Source of the DNA: Brachymonas wangyanguii
Lineage (GTDB): Bacteria; Pseudomonadota; Gammaproteobacteria; Burkholderiales; Burkholderiaceae_C
Length of the DNA stretch: 64,000 bases
Direction of reading: 5' to 3'
Assembly (NCBI RefSeq): GCF_045055315.1
Contig: NZ_CP173677.1
Coordinates: forward strand, 682,001-746,000
This document shows positions 26,901-35,209 of this stretch, one piece after another (position 1 is the stretch's first letter; every line of letters begins with the position of its first letter). A model generated the notes under the pieces. That model made no database searches, was not told the origin of the DNA, and saw nothing but the letters and a program-made list of their open reading frames with translations. The translations under genes and the position numbers were made by a program.

Positions 26901-26918
26901 ACGTCACGAAGCCGTCAT
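26901..26918 (+). promoter_or_regulatory. Pho box facing the first pstS
   Basis: ACGTCAC (26901-26907), GAAG, CCGTCAT (26912-26918), in the direct 11-base spacing of PhoB sites. It lies 19 bases from the opposite-facing ppx box and 83 bases before the pstS ATG. Confidence 0.7.
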
Positions 26919-27001
26919 ACTGGGTTTTTAGAGTGGCGCGGTGGAGGTTGGTATGTGACGTACCGGCTGTTTTCACTATTTTCGATTTCAAGGATTTCTC
27001 C

Positions 27002-28039
27002 ATGCGATTCGCTCCCAAAGTTTCCCTGCTGGCCGTGTCCCTGACGCTCGGCTTCGCCTCCGTTGCCCAGGCCCAGGACATCACTGGCGCTGGCGCTTCC
27101 TTCCCGGCTCCGCTGTACTCCAAGTGGGCTTCCGACTACGCCAAGGCTACTGGCAACAAGATCAACTACCAGTCCGTGGGCTCCGGCGCCGGCATGAAGC
27201 AGATCGAAGCCAAGACCGTGGACTTCGGCGCGACCGACGAACCCCTGAAGGACGCTGACCTGCGTGCCAAGGGCCTGGTGCAGTTCCCGACCGTGGTCGG
27301 TGGCGTGGTGCCGGTGCTGAACGTGCGCGGCATTGCTCCGGGCGCCATGGTGCTGGACGGCAAGGTGCTGGGCGATATCTACCTGGGCAAGATCACCATG
27401 TGGAACGACCCCGCCATCAAGGCCCTGAACCCGAGCCTGAACCTGCCGGCCAACAAGATCGCCGTGGTACGTCGTGCTGACAGCTCCGGTACCAGCTTCA
27501 ACTTCACCAACTACCTGAGCAAGGTCAACGCCGAGTGGAAGTCCAAGGTTGGCGAGGGCAAGTCCGTGAACTGGCCGACCGGTGTGGGTGGCAAGGGTAA
27601 CGAAGGCGTGGCCGCTTACGTGGGTCGCCTGCCGAACTCCATCGGCTACGTCGAGTACGCCTACGTGAAGCAGAACAAGATGACCTACGCCAAGATGAAG
27701 AACGCCGCTGGTGTGGTGGTTGCTCCTGACGAAGACAGCTTCAAGGCCGCTACCGCTTCCGCCAACTGGAAGTCTTCCTTCTACCAGATCCTGACCAACC
27801 AGGCTGGCCGCAACGCATGGCCGATCACGGCTGCGACCTACATCGTGATGCACGCCAAGCAGGACAAGCCGGCCAACGGCGCTGCTGCCCTGAAGTTCTT
27901 CGACTGGGCCTACCGCACCGGTGACGCTGGCGCCAGCAACCTGGACTACGTGGCCATGCCCGCTGACGTGAAGAACCACATCCGCGCTTCCTGGGCCAAC
28001 ATCAAGGATGGTTCCGGCAAGGCCGTTTCCTACCGTTGA
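27002..28039 (+). CDS. pstS: Phosphate ABC transporter substrate-binding protein, secreted type (copy 1)
   Basis: Periplasmic phosphate-binding protein of the high-affinity Pst importer. 345 residues with a Sec signal peptide ending AQA (cleavage after residue 24) and no lipobox. The mature protein begins with the PstS signature ITGAGASFPAPLY; phosphate-ligand regions VGSGAGMKQI, DFGATDEPL and RRADSSGTSFNF are present. ATG 27002 follows the Pho box-containing leader. It is followed by its own terminator and by a second, closely similar pstS, so this copy can be made alone in large amounts. Confidence 0.96.
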   Translation: MRFAPKVSLLAVSLTLGFASVAQAQDITGAGASFPAPLYSKWASDYAKATGNKINYQSVGSGAGMKQIEAKTVDFGATDEPLKDADLRAKGLVQFPTVVGGVVPVLNVRGIAPGAMVLDGKVLGDIYLGKITMWNDPAIKALNPSLNLPANKIAVVRRADSSGTSFNFTNYLSKVNAEWKSKVGEGKSVNWPTGVGGKGNEGVAAYVGRLPNSIGYVEYAYVKQNKMTYAKMKNAAGVVVAPDEDSFKAATASANWKSSFYQILTNQAGRNAWPITAATYIVMHAKQDKPANGAAALKFFDWAYRTGDAGASNLDYVAMPADVKNHIRASWANIKDGSGKAVSYR

Positions 28040-28085
28040 TGACAGCTGACACTGCGGTTGTACCGTGGTGTTGCTGACGCCATCG

Positions 28086-28119
28086 CACCCCGGAGCTGTC
28101 ACCAGTTCCGGGGTGTTTT
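28086..28119 (+). terminator. Terminator of the first pstS
   Basis: CACCCCGGA (28086-28094) pairs with TCCGGGGTG (28107-28115), with inner pairing GCTG/CAGT, followed by TTTT. It separates the two pstS genes into distinct transcripts. Confidence 0.88.
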
Positions 28120-28187
28120 GCATCATGGGTGCCGATTTTTGGTGCAGATGCGACATCGATGCCGCTATATGACGAAACATCACCGAA

Positions 28188-28205
28188 TTGTCATATTTGT
28201 GTCAT
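28188..28205 (+). promoter_or_regulatory. Pho box facing the second pstS
   Basis: TTGTCAT (28188-28194), ATTT, GTGTCAT (28199-28205): the best PhoB match in the window. A weaker unit, ACATCAC, lies 11 bases further upstream at 28177. An inverted repeat GAACTG-N5/6-CAGTTC (28206-28222) follows directly. Confidence 0.8.
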
Positions 28206-28298
28206 GAACTGTTTTTACAGTTCGTAGCGTGATGCGGGTTTTCCTTGATCCACATCAGACAGACAAACCATCCTTATTTCCTACCCAGGAGTGCTCTC

Positions 28299-29429
28299 AT
28301 GCAACAAACCCGTCGTATTGCCCTGTTCAGCGCAGCAGCTGCTGCTGTTGCCTATGGTCTGGTTGGCTGTGGCCAGAAGACCGAAACCAGCCAGCAGGGC
28401 GCTTCTGCTGCCCAGCCGACCGCATCTGCCACGGCAGCTGCTCCGGGTACCACTAGCGGTGTTGGCAACATCACCGGCGCTGGCGCTTCCTTCCCGGCTC
28501 CCCTGTACGCCAAGTGGGCTGCTGAATACGCCAACGCTACCGGCGTGAAGGTGAACTACCAGTCCGTGGGTTCCGGCGCCGGCATGAAGCAGATCGAAGC
28601 CAAGACCGTGGACTTCGGTGCTTCCGACGAGCCGCTGAAGGATGAAGACCTGAAGGCCAAGGGCCTGGTGCAGTTCCCCACCGTGATCGGTGGCGTGGTG
28701 CCGGTCGTGAACATCGAAGGTGTCGAGCCGGGTGCCCTGACTCTGGACGGCCAGCTGCTGGGTGATATCTACCTGGGCAAGATCGAGAAGTGGAACGACC
28801 CGGCCATCGTGGCTGCCAACCCGGATGTCAAGCTGCCCGACGCCAAGATCGCCGTGGTGCGCCGCGCTGACGGTTCCGGCACCAGCTTCAACTTCACCAA
28901 CTACCTGAGCAAGGTCAACACCGAGTGGAAAGACAAGGTTGGCGAAGGCAAGGCCGTGAACTGGCCCACCGGTACCGGTGGCAAGGGTAACGAAGGCGTG
29001 GCCGCTTTCGTGAGCCGTCTGCCCAACTCCATCGGCTACGTCGAGTACGCCTATGTGAAGCAGAACAACATGACCTACACCAAGATGAAGAACGCCGCTG
29101 GCAACGTGGTGGCTCCGGACGACGTGAGCTTCAAGGCTGCTGCCGGTTCTGCTGACTGGAAGAGCTCCTTCTACCAGATCCTGACCAACCAGGCTGCCGA
29201 CCAGGCCTGGCCGATCACTGCTGCTACCTTCATCATGATGCACACCACGCAGGACAAGCCGGATGCGGCTGCTGGCACGCTGAAGTTCTTTGACTGGGCC
29301 TACAGCAACGGTGACGCCATGTCCAACGATCTGACCTACGTGCCGATGCCCGACGACGTGAAGGCCATCGTGCGTGAATCCTGGGCCAACATCAAGGATG
29401 CTTCCGGCAACGCGATTGCCTACAAGTAA
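28299..29429 (+). CDS. pstS: Phosphate ABC transporter substrate-binding protein, lipoprotein type (copy 2)
   Basis: Paralogue of the preceding pstS, with nearly the same mature sequence (ITGAGASFPAPLY, VGSGAGMKQIEAKTVDFGASDEPL, RRADGSGTSFNF). Its export signal differs: a lipobox LVGC ends at C24, followed by a Ser/Ala/Thr-rich linker of about 45 residues. It should be tethered to a membrane while copy 1 diffuses freely. The 376-residue start at ATG 28299 is set by CAGGAG at 28286-28291. It carries its own Pho box and heads the pstCAB-phoU-phoB run. Confidence 0.96.
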   Translation: MQQTRRIALFSAAAAAVAYGLVGCGQKTETSQQGASAAQPTASATAAAPGTTSGVGNITGAGASFPAPLYAKWAAEYANATGVKVNYQSVGSGAGMKQIEAKTVDFGASDEPLKDEDLKAKGLVQFPTVIGGVVPVVNIEGVEPGALTLDGQLLGDIYLGKIEKWNDPAIVAANPDVKLPDAKIAVVRRADGSGTSFNFTNYLSKVNTEWKDKVGEGKAVNWPTGTGGKGNEGVAAFVSRLPNSIGYVEYAYVKQNNMTYTKMKNAAGNVVAPDDVSFKAAAGSADWKSSFYQILTNQAADQAWPITAATFIMMHTTQDKPDAAAGTLKFFDWAYSNGDAMSNDLTYVPMPDDVKAIVRESWANIKDASGNAIAYK

Positions 29430-29448
29430 TCCCTGTTGATCCTGCCAG

Positions 29449-29493
29449 TGCCGTGTGCACTCTGTTCAAGTTCTTGAACTGGGTGGCACGGCA
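29449..29493 (+). other. Stem-loop between the second pstS and pstC
   Basis: TGCCGTG (29449-29455) pairs with CACGGCA (29487-29493), and inside it GTTCAA (29464-29469) pairs with TTGAAC (29474-29479). No T-run follows. Such hairpins after pstS often let the binding protein be made in excess over the permease, by stalling exonucleases or partial termination. That role is inferred. Confidence 0.5.
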
Positions 29494-29525
29494 TTGGTTC
29501 TAAGTCCCTTTTTAGGATAGATACC

Positions 29526-30554
29526 ATGTCTTCCTTAGCTTCAACCGCACAGACCATGACCGAAGAGCGTACGAAGCAGCAACAGAAGAAGCTGCAATCC
29601 CCTCCGCCCGAGCCGCGTCGCGTCGGTGCCCTTGCCGACATGCTGTTCGGTGGTGGCGCCAAGCTGGCCGTGTACATCACGCTGGGCTTGCTGGTGGGCA
29701 TTATCGTGTCCCTCATCATCGGTGCCTGGCCTGCCATCAAGCAGTTCGGCGCCGCCTTCCTGTGGACCAGTGCCTGGGATCCGGTCAACCAGAATTTCGG
29801 TGGCTGGGCCATGATTTTCGGTACCCTGGCCACTTCCATCATCGCGCTGCTGATCGCCGTGCCGGTCAGTTTCGGCATTGCGCTGTTCCTGACGGAAATG
29901 TCGCCGGCCTGGCTCAAGCGCCCGATCGGTACCGCCATTGAACTGCTGGCTGCCATCCCCTCCATCGTGTATGGCATGTGGGGCCTGATGGTATTCGGCC
30001 CGATCCTGGCGACCTATGTACAGGCGCCGCTGCAGGCCGCTTTTGGCGAAGTGCCGGGCCTGGGCATGCTGTTCTCCGGCCCGCCCGTGGGCATGGGTAT
30101 CTTCTCCGCCGGCATCATCCTGGCGATCATGATCATTCCCTACATCGCTTCCGTGATGCGTGACGTGTTCGAGGTCACACCGACGCTGCTGAAGGAATCG
30201 GCCTATGGCCTCGGTTCCACCACCTGGGAAGTCGTCTACAAGGTCGTGCTGCCCTACACCAAGGCTGGCGTGATCGGCGGCATCATGCTGGGTCTGGGTC
30301 GCGCCCTGGGCGAGACCATGGCCGTGACCTTCGTCATCGGCAACATGAGCCAGTTTGCCTCGCTCAGCCTGTTCGAGCCGGCTACCAGCATTACCGCCAC
30401 GCTGGCCAACGAATTCGCCGAAGCTGGCGAAGGCCTGCACCGTGCTTCCCTGATCTATCTGGGTCTGGTGCTGTTCATCATCTCCTTCATCGTGCTGAGC
30501 CTGTCCAAGCTGCTGCTGATGAAACTCCAGAAGGGCGAAGGAGCCAAGTCATGA
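29526..30554 (+). CDS. pstC: Phosphate ABC transporter permease PstC
   Basis: One of the two membrane subunits of the Pst importer. 342 residues: a cytoplasmic N-terminal stretch of about 40 with many Gln and Lys, then six or so helices. The ABC permease coupling loop is EVTPTLLKESAYGLGSTTWEVVYKVVLP. A T-T-E-rich start is preceded by AGGAT. It overlaps pstA (ATGA-type junction at 30551). Confidence 0.97.
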   Translation: MSSLASTAQTMTEERTKQQQKKLQSPPPEPRRVGALADMLFGGGAKLAVYITLGLLVGIIVSLIIGAWPAIKQFGAAFLWTSAWDPVNQNFGGWAMIFGTLATSIIALLIAVPVSFGIALFLTEMSPAWLKRPIGTAIELLAAIPSIVYGMWGLMVFGPILATYVQAPLQAAFGEVPGLGMLFSGPPVGMGIFSAGIILAIMIIPYIASVMRDVFEVTPTLLKESAYGLGSTTWEVVYKVVLPYTKAGVIGGIMLGLGRALGETMAVTFVIGNMSQFASLSLFEPATSITATLANEFAEAGEGLHRASLIYLGLVLFIISFIVLSLSKLLLMKLQKGEGAKS

Positions 30555-31420
30555 GTACCACTGCAACCGCACCGCAAGGCGACTACCGCCTGGCCAAGTT
30601 CAACAAGCGCAAGCTGGTCAACACGATTGCGCTGACCATGTCCTTCCTGGCCATGTGCTCCGGCATCGTCTGGCTGTTCTGGATCCTGTGGGATACCTTC
30701 ATGCTGGGTATCCAGGGCCTGGGCGTGCACGTCTTTACCGAAAGCATGCCGGCTCCGAACGAAGTCGGTGGTATCGGCAACGCCATTGTCGGCTCGCTGA
30801 TGATGGTGGCTGTGGCCACCCTGATCGGTACGCCGATCGGCATCATGGCCGGTATCTACCTGGCCGAGTACGACAAGAACAGTTGGCTGGCCAAGACCAC
30901 GCGCTTCGTCAACGACGTGCTGCTGTCTGCTCCGTCCATCGTGATCGGTATCTTCGTGGCTGCCATGCTGGTAGCGCCGATGAAGACCTTCTCCGGCTGG
31001 GCTGGTGCCGTGGCTCTGGCGCTGATCGTGATTCCGGTCGTGATCCGTACTACCGAGAACATGCTGAACCTGATCCCGGCTTCCATGCGTGAAGCCGCCT
31101 ACGCCCTGGGTACGCCCAAGTGGCGCGTGGTGAAGGACATCACCCTGAAGTCTGCCATGGCAGGCGTGGTGACTGGCGTGCTGCTGGCTGTGGCCCGTAT
31201 TGCCGGCGAGACCGCTCCGCTGCTGTTCACTTCGCTGAGCAACCAGTTCTGGAGCACCGACATGTCGAGCCCGATGGCGAGCCTGCCGGTCATGATCTAC
31301 AACTTCGCGATGAGCCCCTATGGCAACTGGCAAGAGCTGGCTTGGGTAGGCGTGTTCGTCATCACGGTCACCGTTCTGGCCATCAACATCCTGGCGCGCC
31401 TGCTGACGCGCAAGTCCTGA
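30551..31420 (+). CDS. pstA: Phosphate ABC transporter permease PstA
   Basis: Second membrane subunit of the Pst importer. 289 residues with multiple hydrophobic helices and the coupling loop IPASMREAAYALGTPKWRVV. ATG 30551 overlaps the pstC stop. The order pstC-pstA-pstB is the canonical one. Confidence 0.97.
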   Translation: MSTTATAPQGDYRLAKFNKRKLVNTIALTMSFLAMCSGIVWLFWILWDTFMLGIQGLGVHVFTESMPAPNEVGGIGNAIVGSLMMVAVATLIGTPIGIMAGIYLAEYDKNSWLAKTTRFVNDVLLSAPSIVIGIFVAAMLVAPMKTFSGWAGAVALALIVIPVVIRTTENMLNLIPASMREAAYALGTPKWRVVKDITLKSAMAGVVTGVLLAVARIAGETAPLLFTSLSNQFWSTDMSSPMASLPVMIYNFAMSPYGNWQELAWVGVFVITVTVLAINILARLLTRKS

Positions 31421-31441
31421 TCATTCTGAAAAGGTTCCATC

Positions 31442-32218
31442 GTGAGCGATATCATTACTCCCCCCCCGGCCAAGATTTCCTGCCGTAACCTGAACTTCTA
31501 CTACGGCAAGTTCCACGCCCTGAAGAACATCAACCTGGACATCCCCGAGAAGCAGGTCACGGCCTTCATCGGCCCGTCTGGCTGCGGCAAGTCCACGCTG
31601 CTGCGCATCTTCAACCGCATGTTCGAGCTGTATCCCGAGCAGCGCGCCGAAGGCGAGATCCTGTTCAACGGCACCAACCTGCTGGACAAGAGCAAGGACG
31701 TGGCGCTGCTGCGCGCCAAGATCGGCATGGTGTTCCAGAAGCCGACGCCGTTCCCCATGTCCATCTACGACAACATCGCGTTCGGCGTGAAGCTGTTCGA
31801 GAACCTGAGCAAGTCCGAAATGGACGAGCGCGTCGAGTGGGCCCTGAACAAGGCGGCCCTGTGGACCGAAGTCAAGGACAAGCTGCAGCAGAACGGCTCC
31901 AGCCTGTCCGGCGGCCAGCAACAGCGCCTGTGCATTGCCCGCGGTATCGCGGTCAAGCCCGAAGTGCTGCTGCTGGACGAGCCCTGCTCGGCACTGGATC
32001 CGATCTCCACCTCCAAGATCGAGGAGCTGATCGCCGAACTGAAGGGCGATTACACCGTGGTGATCGTGACGCACAACATGCAGCAGGCAGCGCGTTGCTC
32101 TGACAACACGGCTTATATGTACCTGGGTGACCTGATCGAATTCGGCGACACGAAGGAAATGTTCTTCAAGCCGAAGCGCCAGGAAACCGAAGATTACATT
32201 ACCGGCCGTTTCGGCTGA
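31442..32218 (+). CDS. pstB: Phosphate ABC transporter ATP-binding protein PstB
   Basis: ATPase of the Pst importer. 258 residues, with Walker A GPSGCGKST, signature LSGGQQQR, Walker B VLLLDEP and switch histidine in VIVTHNMQQA. It starts at GTG 31442 with AAGG upstream. With PstSCA and PhoU it also forms the phosphate-sensing input to PhoR. Confidence 0.98.
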   Translation: MSDIITPPPAKISCRNLNFYYGKFHALKNINLDIPEKQVTAFIGPSGCGKSTLLRIFNRMFELYPEQRAEGEILFNGTNLLDKSKDVALLRAKIGMVFQKPTPFPMSIYDNIAFGVKLFENLSKSEMDERVEWALNKAALWTEVKDKLQQNGSSLSGGQQQRLCIARGIAVKPEVLLLDEPCSALDPISTSKIEELIAELKGDYTVVIVTHNMQQAARCSDNTAYMYLGDLIEFGDTKEMFFKPKRQETEDYITGRFG

Positions 32219-32245
32219 TCTGATTAGCAGGGAGAGGAGACTCGC

Positions 32246-32950
32246 ATGTCGGAAAAACATTTGTCCAGCCAGTTCGATGCCGAACTCAACATGGTGACCA
32301 GCCAGGTCATGGAGATGGGTGGCCTGGTCGAGCAGCAGATGGCCCAGGCCGTCGAGGCGCTGCTGGAGCACAACCTGGAGGCCGCACGCGTCGTCGAACA
32401 GAACGAGCCCCGCGTCAACGAGATGGAAGTCGTGATCGACCACGAGATGACTTCCATCATCAGCCGCCGTCAGCCGACGGCGCGTGACCTGCGCCTGCTG
32501 ATCGCGATTGCGCGCATCACGGCCAACCTGGAGCGCGCTGGCGACGAGGCCAACCGCATTGCCCGCAACGTGCAGAAGGTGCTGTCGCACGGCAACGCCC
32601 ACCGTGTGCTGCCGACCTCCGAGCTGCGCATTGCGGCCCAGATGGCATCGGACCTGCTGCGCCGTTCGCTGGATGCCTTCGCGCGTCTGGATACGCGTAT
32701 CGCGGTCGAGATCCTGAAGGCCGACACGCTGATCGACGTCGAATACGAAGGCTATCTGCGCAAGCTGGTGACCTACATGATGGAAGATCCGCGCACGATT
32801 GGCGTCAGCCTCGAGCTGATGACGGTGGCCAAGGCGCTGGAGCGTATCGGTGACCATTCCAAGAACATCGCCGAGAGCGTGATCTACATCGTGCAGGGTC
32901 TGGACGTTCGCCACAGCTCGGTGGAAGACATCGAAGACAAGCTGGTGTGA
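32246..32950 (+). CDS. phoU: Phosphate signalling regulator PhoU
   Basis: Links the Pst transporter to PhoR and keeps the regulon off when phosphate is plentiful. 234 residues made of two PhoU three-helix repeats; each carries an E/D-rich metal-binding helix (around ARITANLERAGDEANRIAR and LMTVAKALERIGDHSKNIAE). GGAGAGGAG precedes the ATG. Confidence 0.97.
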   Translation: MSEKHLSSQFDAELNMVTSQVMEMGGLVEQQMAQAVEALLEHNLEAARVVEQNEPRVNEMEVVIDHEMTSIISRRQPTARDLRLLIAIARITANLERAGDEANRIARNVQKVLSHGNAHRVLPTSELRIAAQMASDLLRRSLDAFARLDTRIAVEILKADTLIDVEYEGYLRKLVTYMMEDPRTIGVSLELMTVAKALERIGDHSKNIAESVIYIVQGLDVRHSSVEDIEDKLV

Positions 32951-32973
32951 GCAGAGCGACGGACGACTGAAAG

Positions 32974-33681
32974 ATGAGATTGCAGCCAAAAATCCTGGTA
33001 GTCGAAGACGAAGCGTCCATTGCCGAACTGATCGCAGTCAACCTGCGCCATAACGGCTATCAGATCACGTGGGCAACGGACGGCAAGAGCGCGCAGCGCG
33101 AGCTGGACGAAACCCTGCCTGATCTGATCCTGCTGGACTGGATGCTGCCGGGTGAAAGCGGACTGCTGCTGGCCAAGCGCTGGCGCGCCGATCCGCGGAC
33201 CAAGACCGTGCCCATCATCATCCTGACGGCACGCGGTGACGAAAATGACCGCGTGGCCGGCCTGGATGTAGGTGCCGACGACTACATCACCAAGCCGTTC
33301 TCGACCAAGGAACTGCTGGCACGCATCCGTGCGGTGCTGCGCCGCCGTGCGCCGGAACCGGAAACCACGGTGCTGGAACTGGGCCAGCTGTCGCTGGATA
33401 CCGGAACCTACCGCGTGCACTACGGCGACCAGCCGATCAAGCTGGGCCCGACCGAGTTCAAGCTGCTGCACTACATGATGCGCAATGCCGAACGCGTACA
33501 TAGCCGCGCTCATCTGCTGGATCGGGTCTGGGGCGACCACGTGTTCATCGAGGAGCGTACCGTGGACGTGCATGTCAAGCGCCTGCGCGAGTCCATGGGG
33601 CCGGCCTCGACCATGATCGAGACAGTGCGCGGTGCGGGTTACCGCATTACTGCATTGAACGAGCCGGCTGCATCGCGTTAA
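32974..33681 (+). CDS. phoB: Phosphate regulon response regulator PhoB
   Basis: OmpR-family transcription activator. 235 residues: receiver domain with phospho-acceptor D55 (LILLDWMLPG) and the conserved K in DDYITKPF, then a winged-helix DNA-binding domain with GPTEFKLLHYMM and the recognition region around RTVDVHVKRLR. It would bind the 11-base CTGTCAT-type repeats seen before ppx, both pstS genes and the OlsB-like gene. It lies 23 bases after phoU. Confidence 0.98.
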   Translation: MRLQPKILVVEDEASIAELIAVNLRHNGYQITWATDGKSAQRELDETLPDLILLDWMLPGESGLLLAKRWRADPRTKTVPIIILTARGDENDRVAGLDVGADDYITKPFSTKELLARIRAVLRRRAPEPETTVLELGQLSLDTGTYRVHYGDQPIKLGPTEFKLLHYMMRNAERVHSRAHLLDRVWGDHVFIEERTVDVHVKRLRESMGPASTMIETVRGAGYRITALNEPAASR

Positions 33682-33747
33682 TGCGCCTGTTAGTGTGATA
33701 ATTGTCATCATTGGTGGATATTTTTGTCTGCCACGGGATGACAAGTG

Positions 33748-33783
33748 ACTGGCCAGGGTCTAGGCGGCCCTGGCCAGTTTTTT
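33748..33783 (+). terminator. Intrinsic terminator between phoB and phoR
   Basis: ACTGGCCAGGG (33748-33758) pairs with CCCTGGCCAGT (33768-33778), followed by six T ending at 33783. It ends 22 bases before the phoR ATG, so phoR is either transcribed by read-through or from a promoter in the 124-base gap. Confidence 0.85.
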
Positions 33784-33805
33784 GATGGACTGACAGGAAT
33801 CGCGA

Positions 33806-35197
33806 ATGAGCATACGCATTGTCTGGATCGTGCTGTTGCACCTCGGTGGCCTGGGCCTGTCCTGGTATTTGCAGGACAGGCAGCAATTGGAGTCTGCACT
33901 GTGGGTGCTGACGGTGGTACTGCTGCTGGATGTCCTGCTGTTGCTGCTGGACGCCTGGCAGGGCCAGCGTCTGCTGAATTGGCTGCGCCACCAAATGCCC
34001 AGTCCCGAGCCGGATCTGCGCGGCATCTGGCAGGAGATGGAGGTGGCGGCCTACCGCAGCATGCGCAAGCAGCGCCGTCTGGTCGAGGATTCCGAGCGCC
34101 AGATGCTGGTGTTCCTGGATGCGCTGCGCGCATCCCCCAACGGCATCATCCTGGTCGATGAACTGGGGCATATTGAGTGGTTCAACCCGGCCGGCGGTGA
34201 GTTCTTCGGGCTGGAAAGTCCGCGCGACCATGGCCAGCATCTGGGCAACCTGGTGCGCGATCCGGCTTTCAGCCGCTACTGGGCGGCACAGGATGTGCAG
34301 TCGGCAGGCGTCACCATGAACGGCCGCCGCCATTCGCTGGAGCGTCCGGTGCGCCTGTCGGTGCAGGCCTTTCCGTTTGGCCAGGGTCGACGCATGCTGC
34401 TGGTGCGTGACGTGACGGCGGTAGAGCAGGCCGAACGCATGCGCCGCGATTTTGTGGCCAACGTCTCGCACGAGGTGCGTACACCGCTGACCGTGCTGTC
34501 CGGCTTCGTCGAGACCATGCAGAGCGTGCCGCTGACGCAGGAAGAAAGCCAGCGTTACCTGGAACTGATGGCGCTGCAGGCGCGTCGCATGCAGCATCTG
34601 GTGCAGGATCTGCTGACCCTGTCCCGGCTGGAAGGCAGCCCGCCGCCCGACCAGAGCGAGCGCGCCCACCTGGCCGAACTGCTCGAGATCGGCGTCAACG
34701 ATGCGCGTGTGCTGACCGAGGTGCTGGCAACCGAAAAGGGCGAATTGCCGCATCGCATCCGCTGCGAGATCGAATCGGGCGTGCCGGAAGAGGTGTTTGG
34801 CAGTGTCAGCGAACTGCAGAGCGCGATCGGCAATCTGCTGAGCAATGCGGTGCGCTATACGCCGCAGGGCAGCGAGATTATTGCCGGCCTGAGCCGCACC
34901 GCTGAAGGCGGTGTGCAGCTGTACGTGAAGGACCACGGTCCGGGTATTCCGGCAGAACACCTGCCGCGCATTACCGAGCGTTTCTACCGCGTGGACCGCA
35001 GCCGTTCGCGTGAAACCGGTGGTACCGGCCTGGGCCTGGCGATTGTCAAGCATGTGGCGCAGCGCCATGGCGCACGCCTGCATGTGGAAAGCAAGCCGGA
35101 CGATGGCGCCCGGTTTGCGCTGGATTTCCCGGAGTACCGCCTGTACCAACAGCACGAGGCGCTGCCAGCGCGACCTGAACTGTCGCCGCGGCACTGA
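33806..35197 (+). CDS. phoR: Phosphate regulon sensor histidine kinase PhoR
   Basis: Membrane-associated kinase/phosphatase for PhoB. 463 residues: two N-terminal membrane helices (about 4-20 and 31-49), a linker, a PAS domain (about 103-205), HisKA with phospho-acceptor H222 (NVSHEVRTPL), and an ATPase domain with N-box NLLSNAVRYTP and DHGPGIP and GTGLGLAIV motifs. It lacks a large periplasmic sensor, as is normal for PhoR, which reads Pst and PhoU. A terminator stands between it and phoB. Confidence 0.97.
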   Translation: MSIRIVWIVLLHLGGLGLSWYLQDRQQLESALWVLTVVLLLDVLLLLLDAWQGQRLLNWLRHQMPSPEPDLRGIWQEMEVAAYRSMRKQRRLVEDSERQMLVFLDALRASPNGIILVDELGHIEWFNPAGGEFFGLESPRDHGQHLGNLVRDPAFSRYWAAQDVQSAGVTMNGRRHSLERPVRLSVQAFPFGQGRRMLLVRDVTAVEQAERMRRDFVANVSHEVRTPLTVLSGFVETMQSVPLTQEESQRYLELMALQARRMQHLVQDLLTLSRLEGSPPPDQSERAHLAELLEIGVNDARVLTEVLATEKGELPHRIRCEIESGVPEEVFGSVSELQSAIGNLLSNAVRYTPQGSEIIAGLSRTAEGGVQLYVKDHGPGIPAEHLPRITERFYRVDRSRSRETGGTGLGLAIVKHVAQRHGARLHVESKPDDGARFALDFPEYRLYQQHEALPARPELSPRH

Positions 35198-35209
35198 TCC
35201 GCTCTGCGA

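Noticed and set aside
33702..33708. TTGTCAT as a Pho box for phoR
   Set aside because: No second half-site at the right spacing (next unit GGTGGAT).
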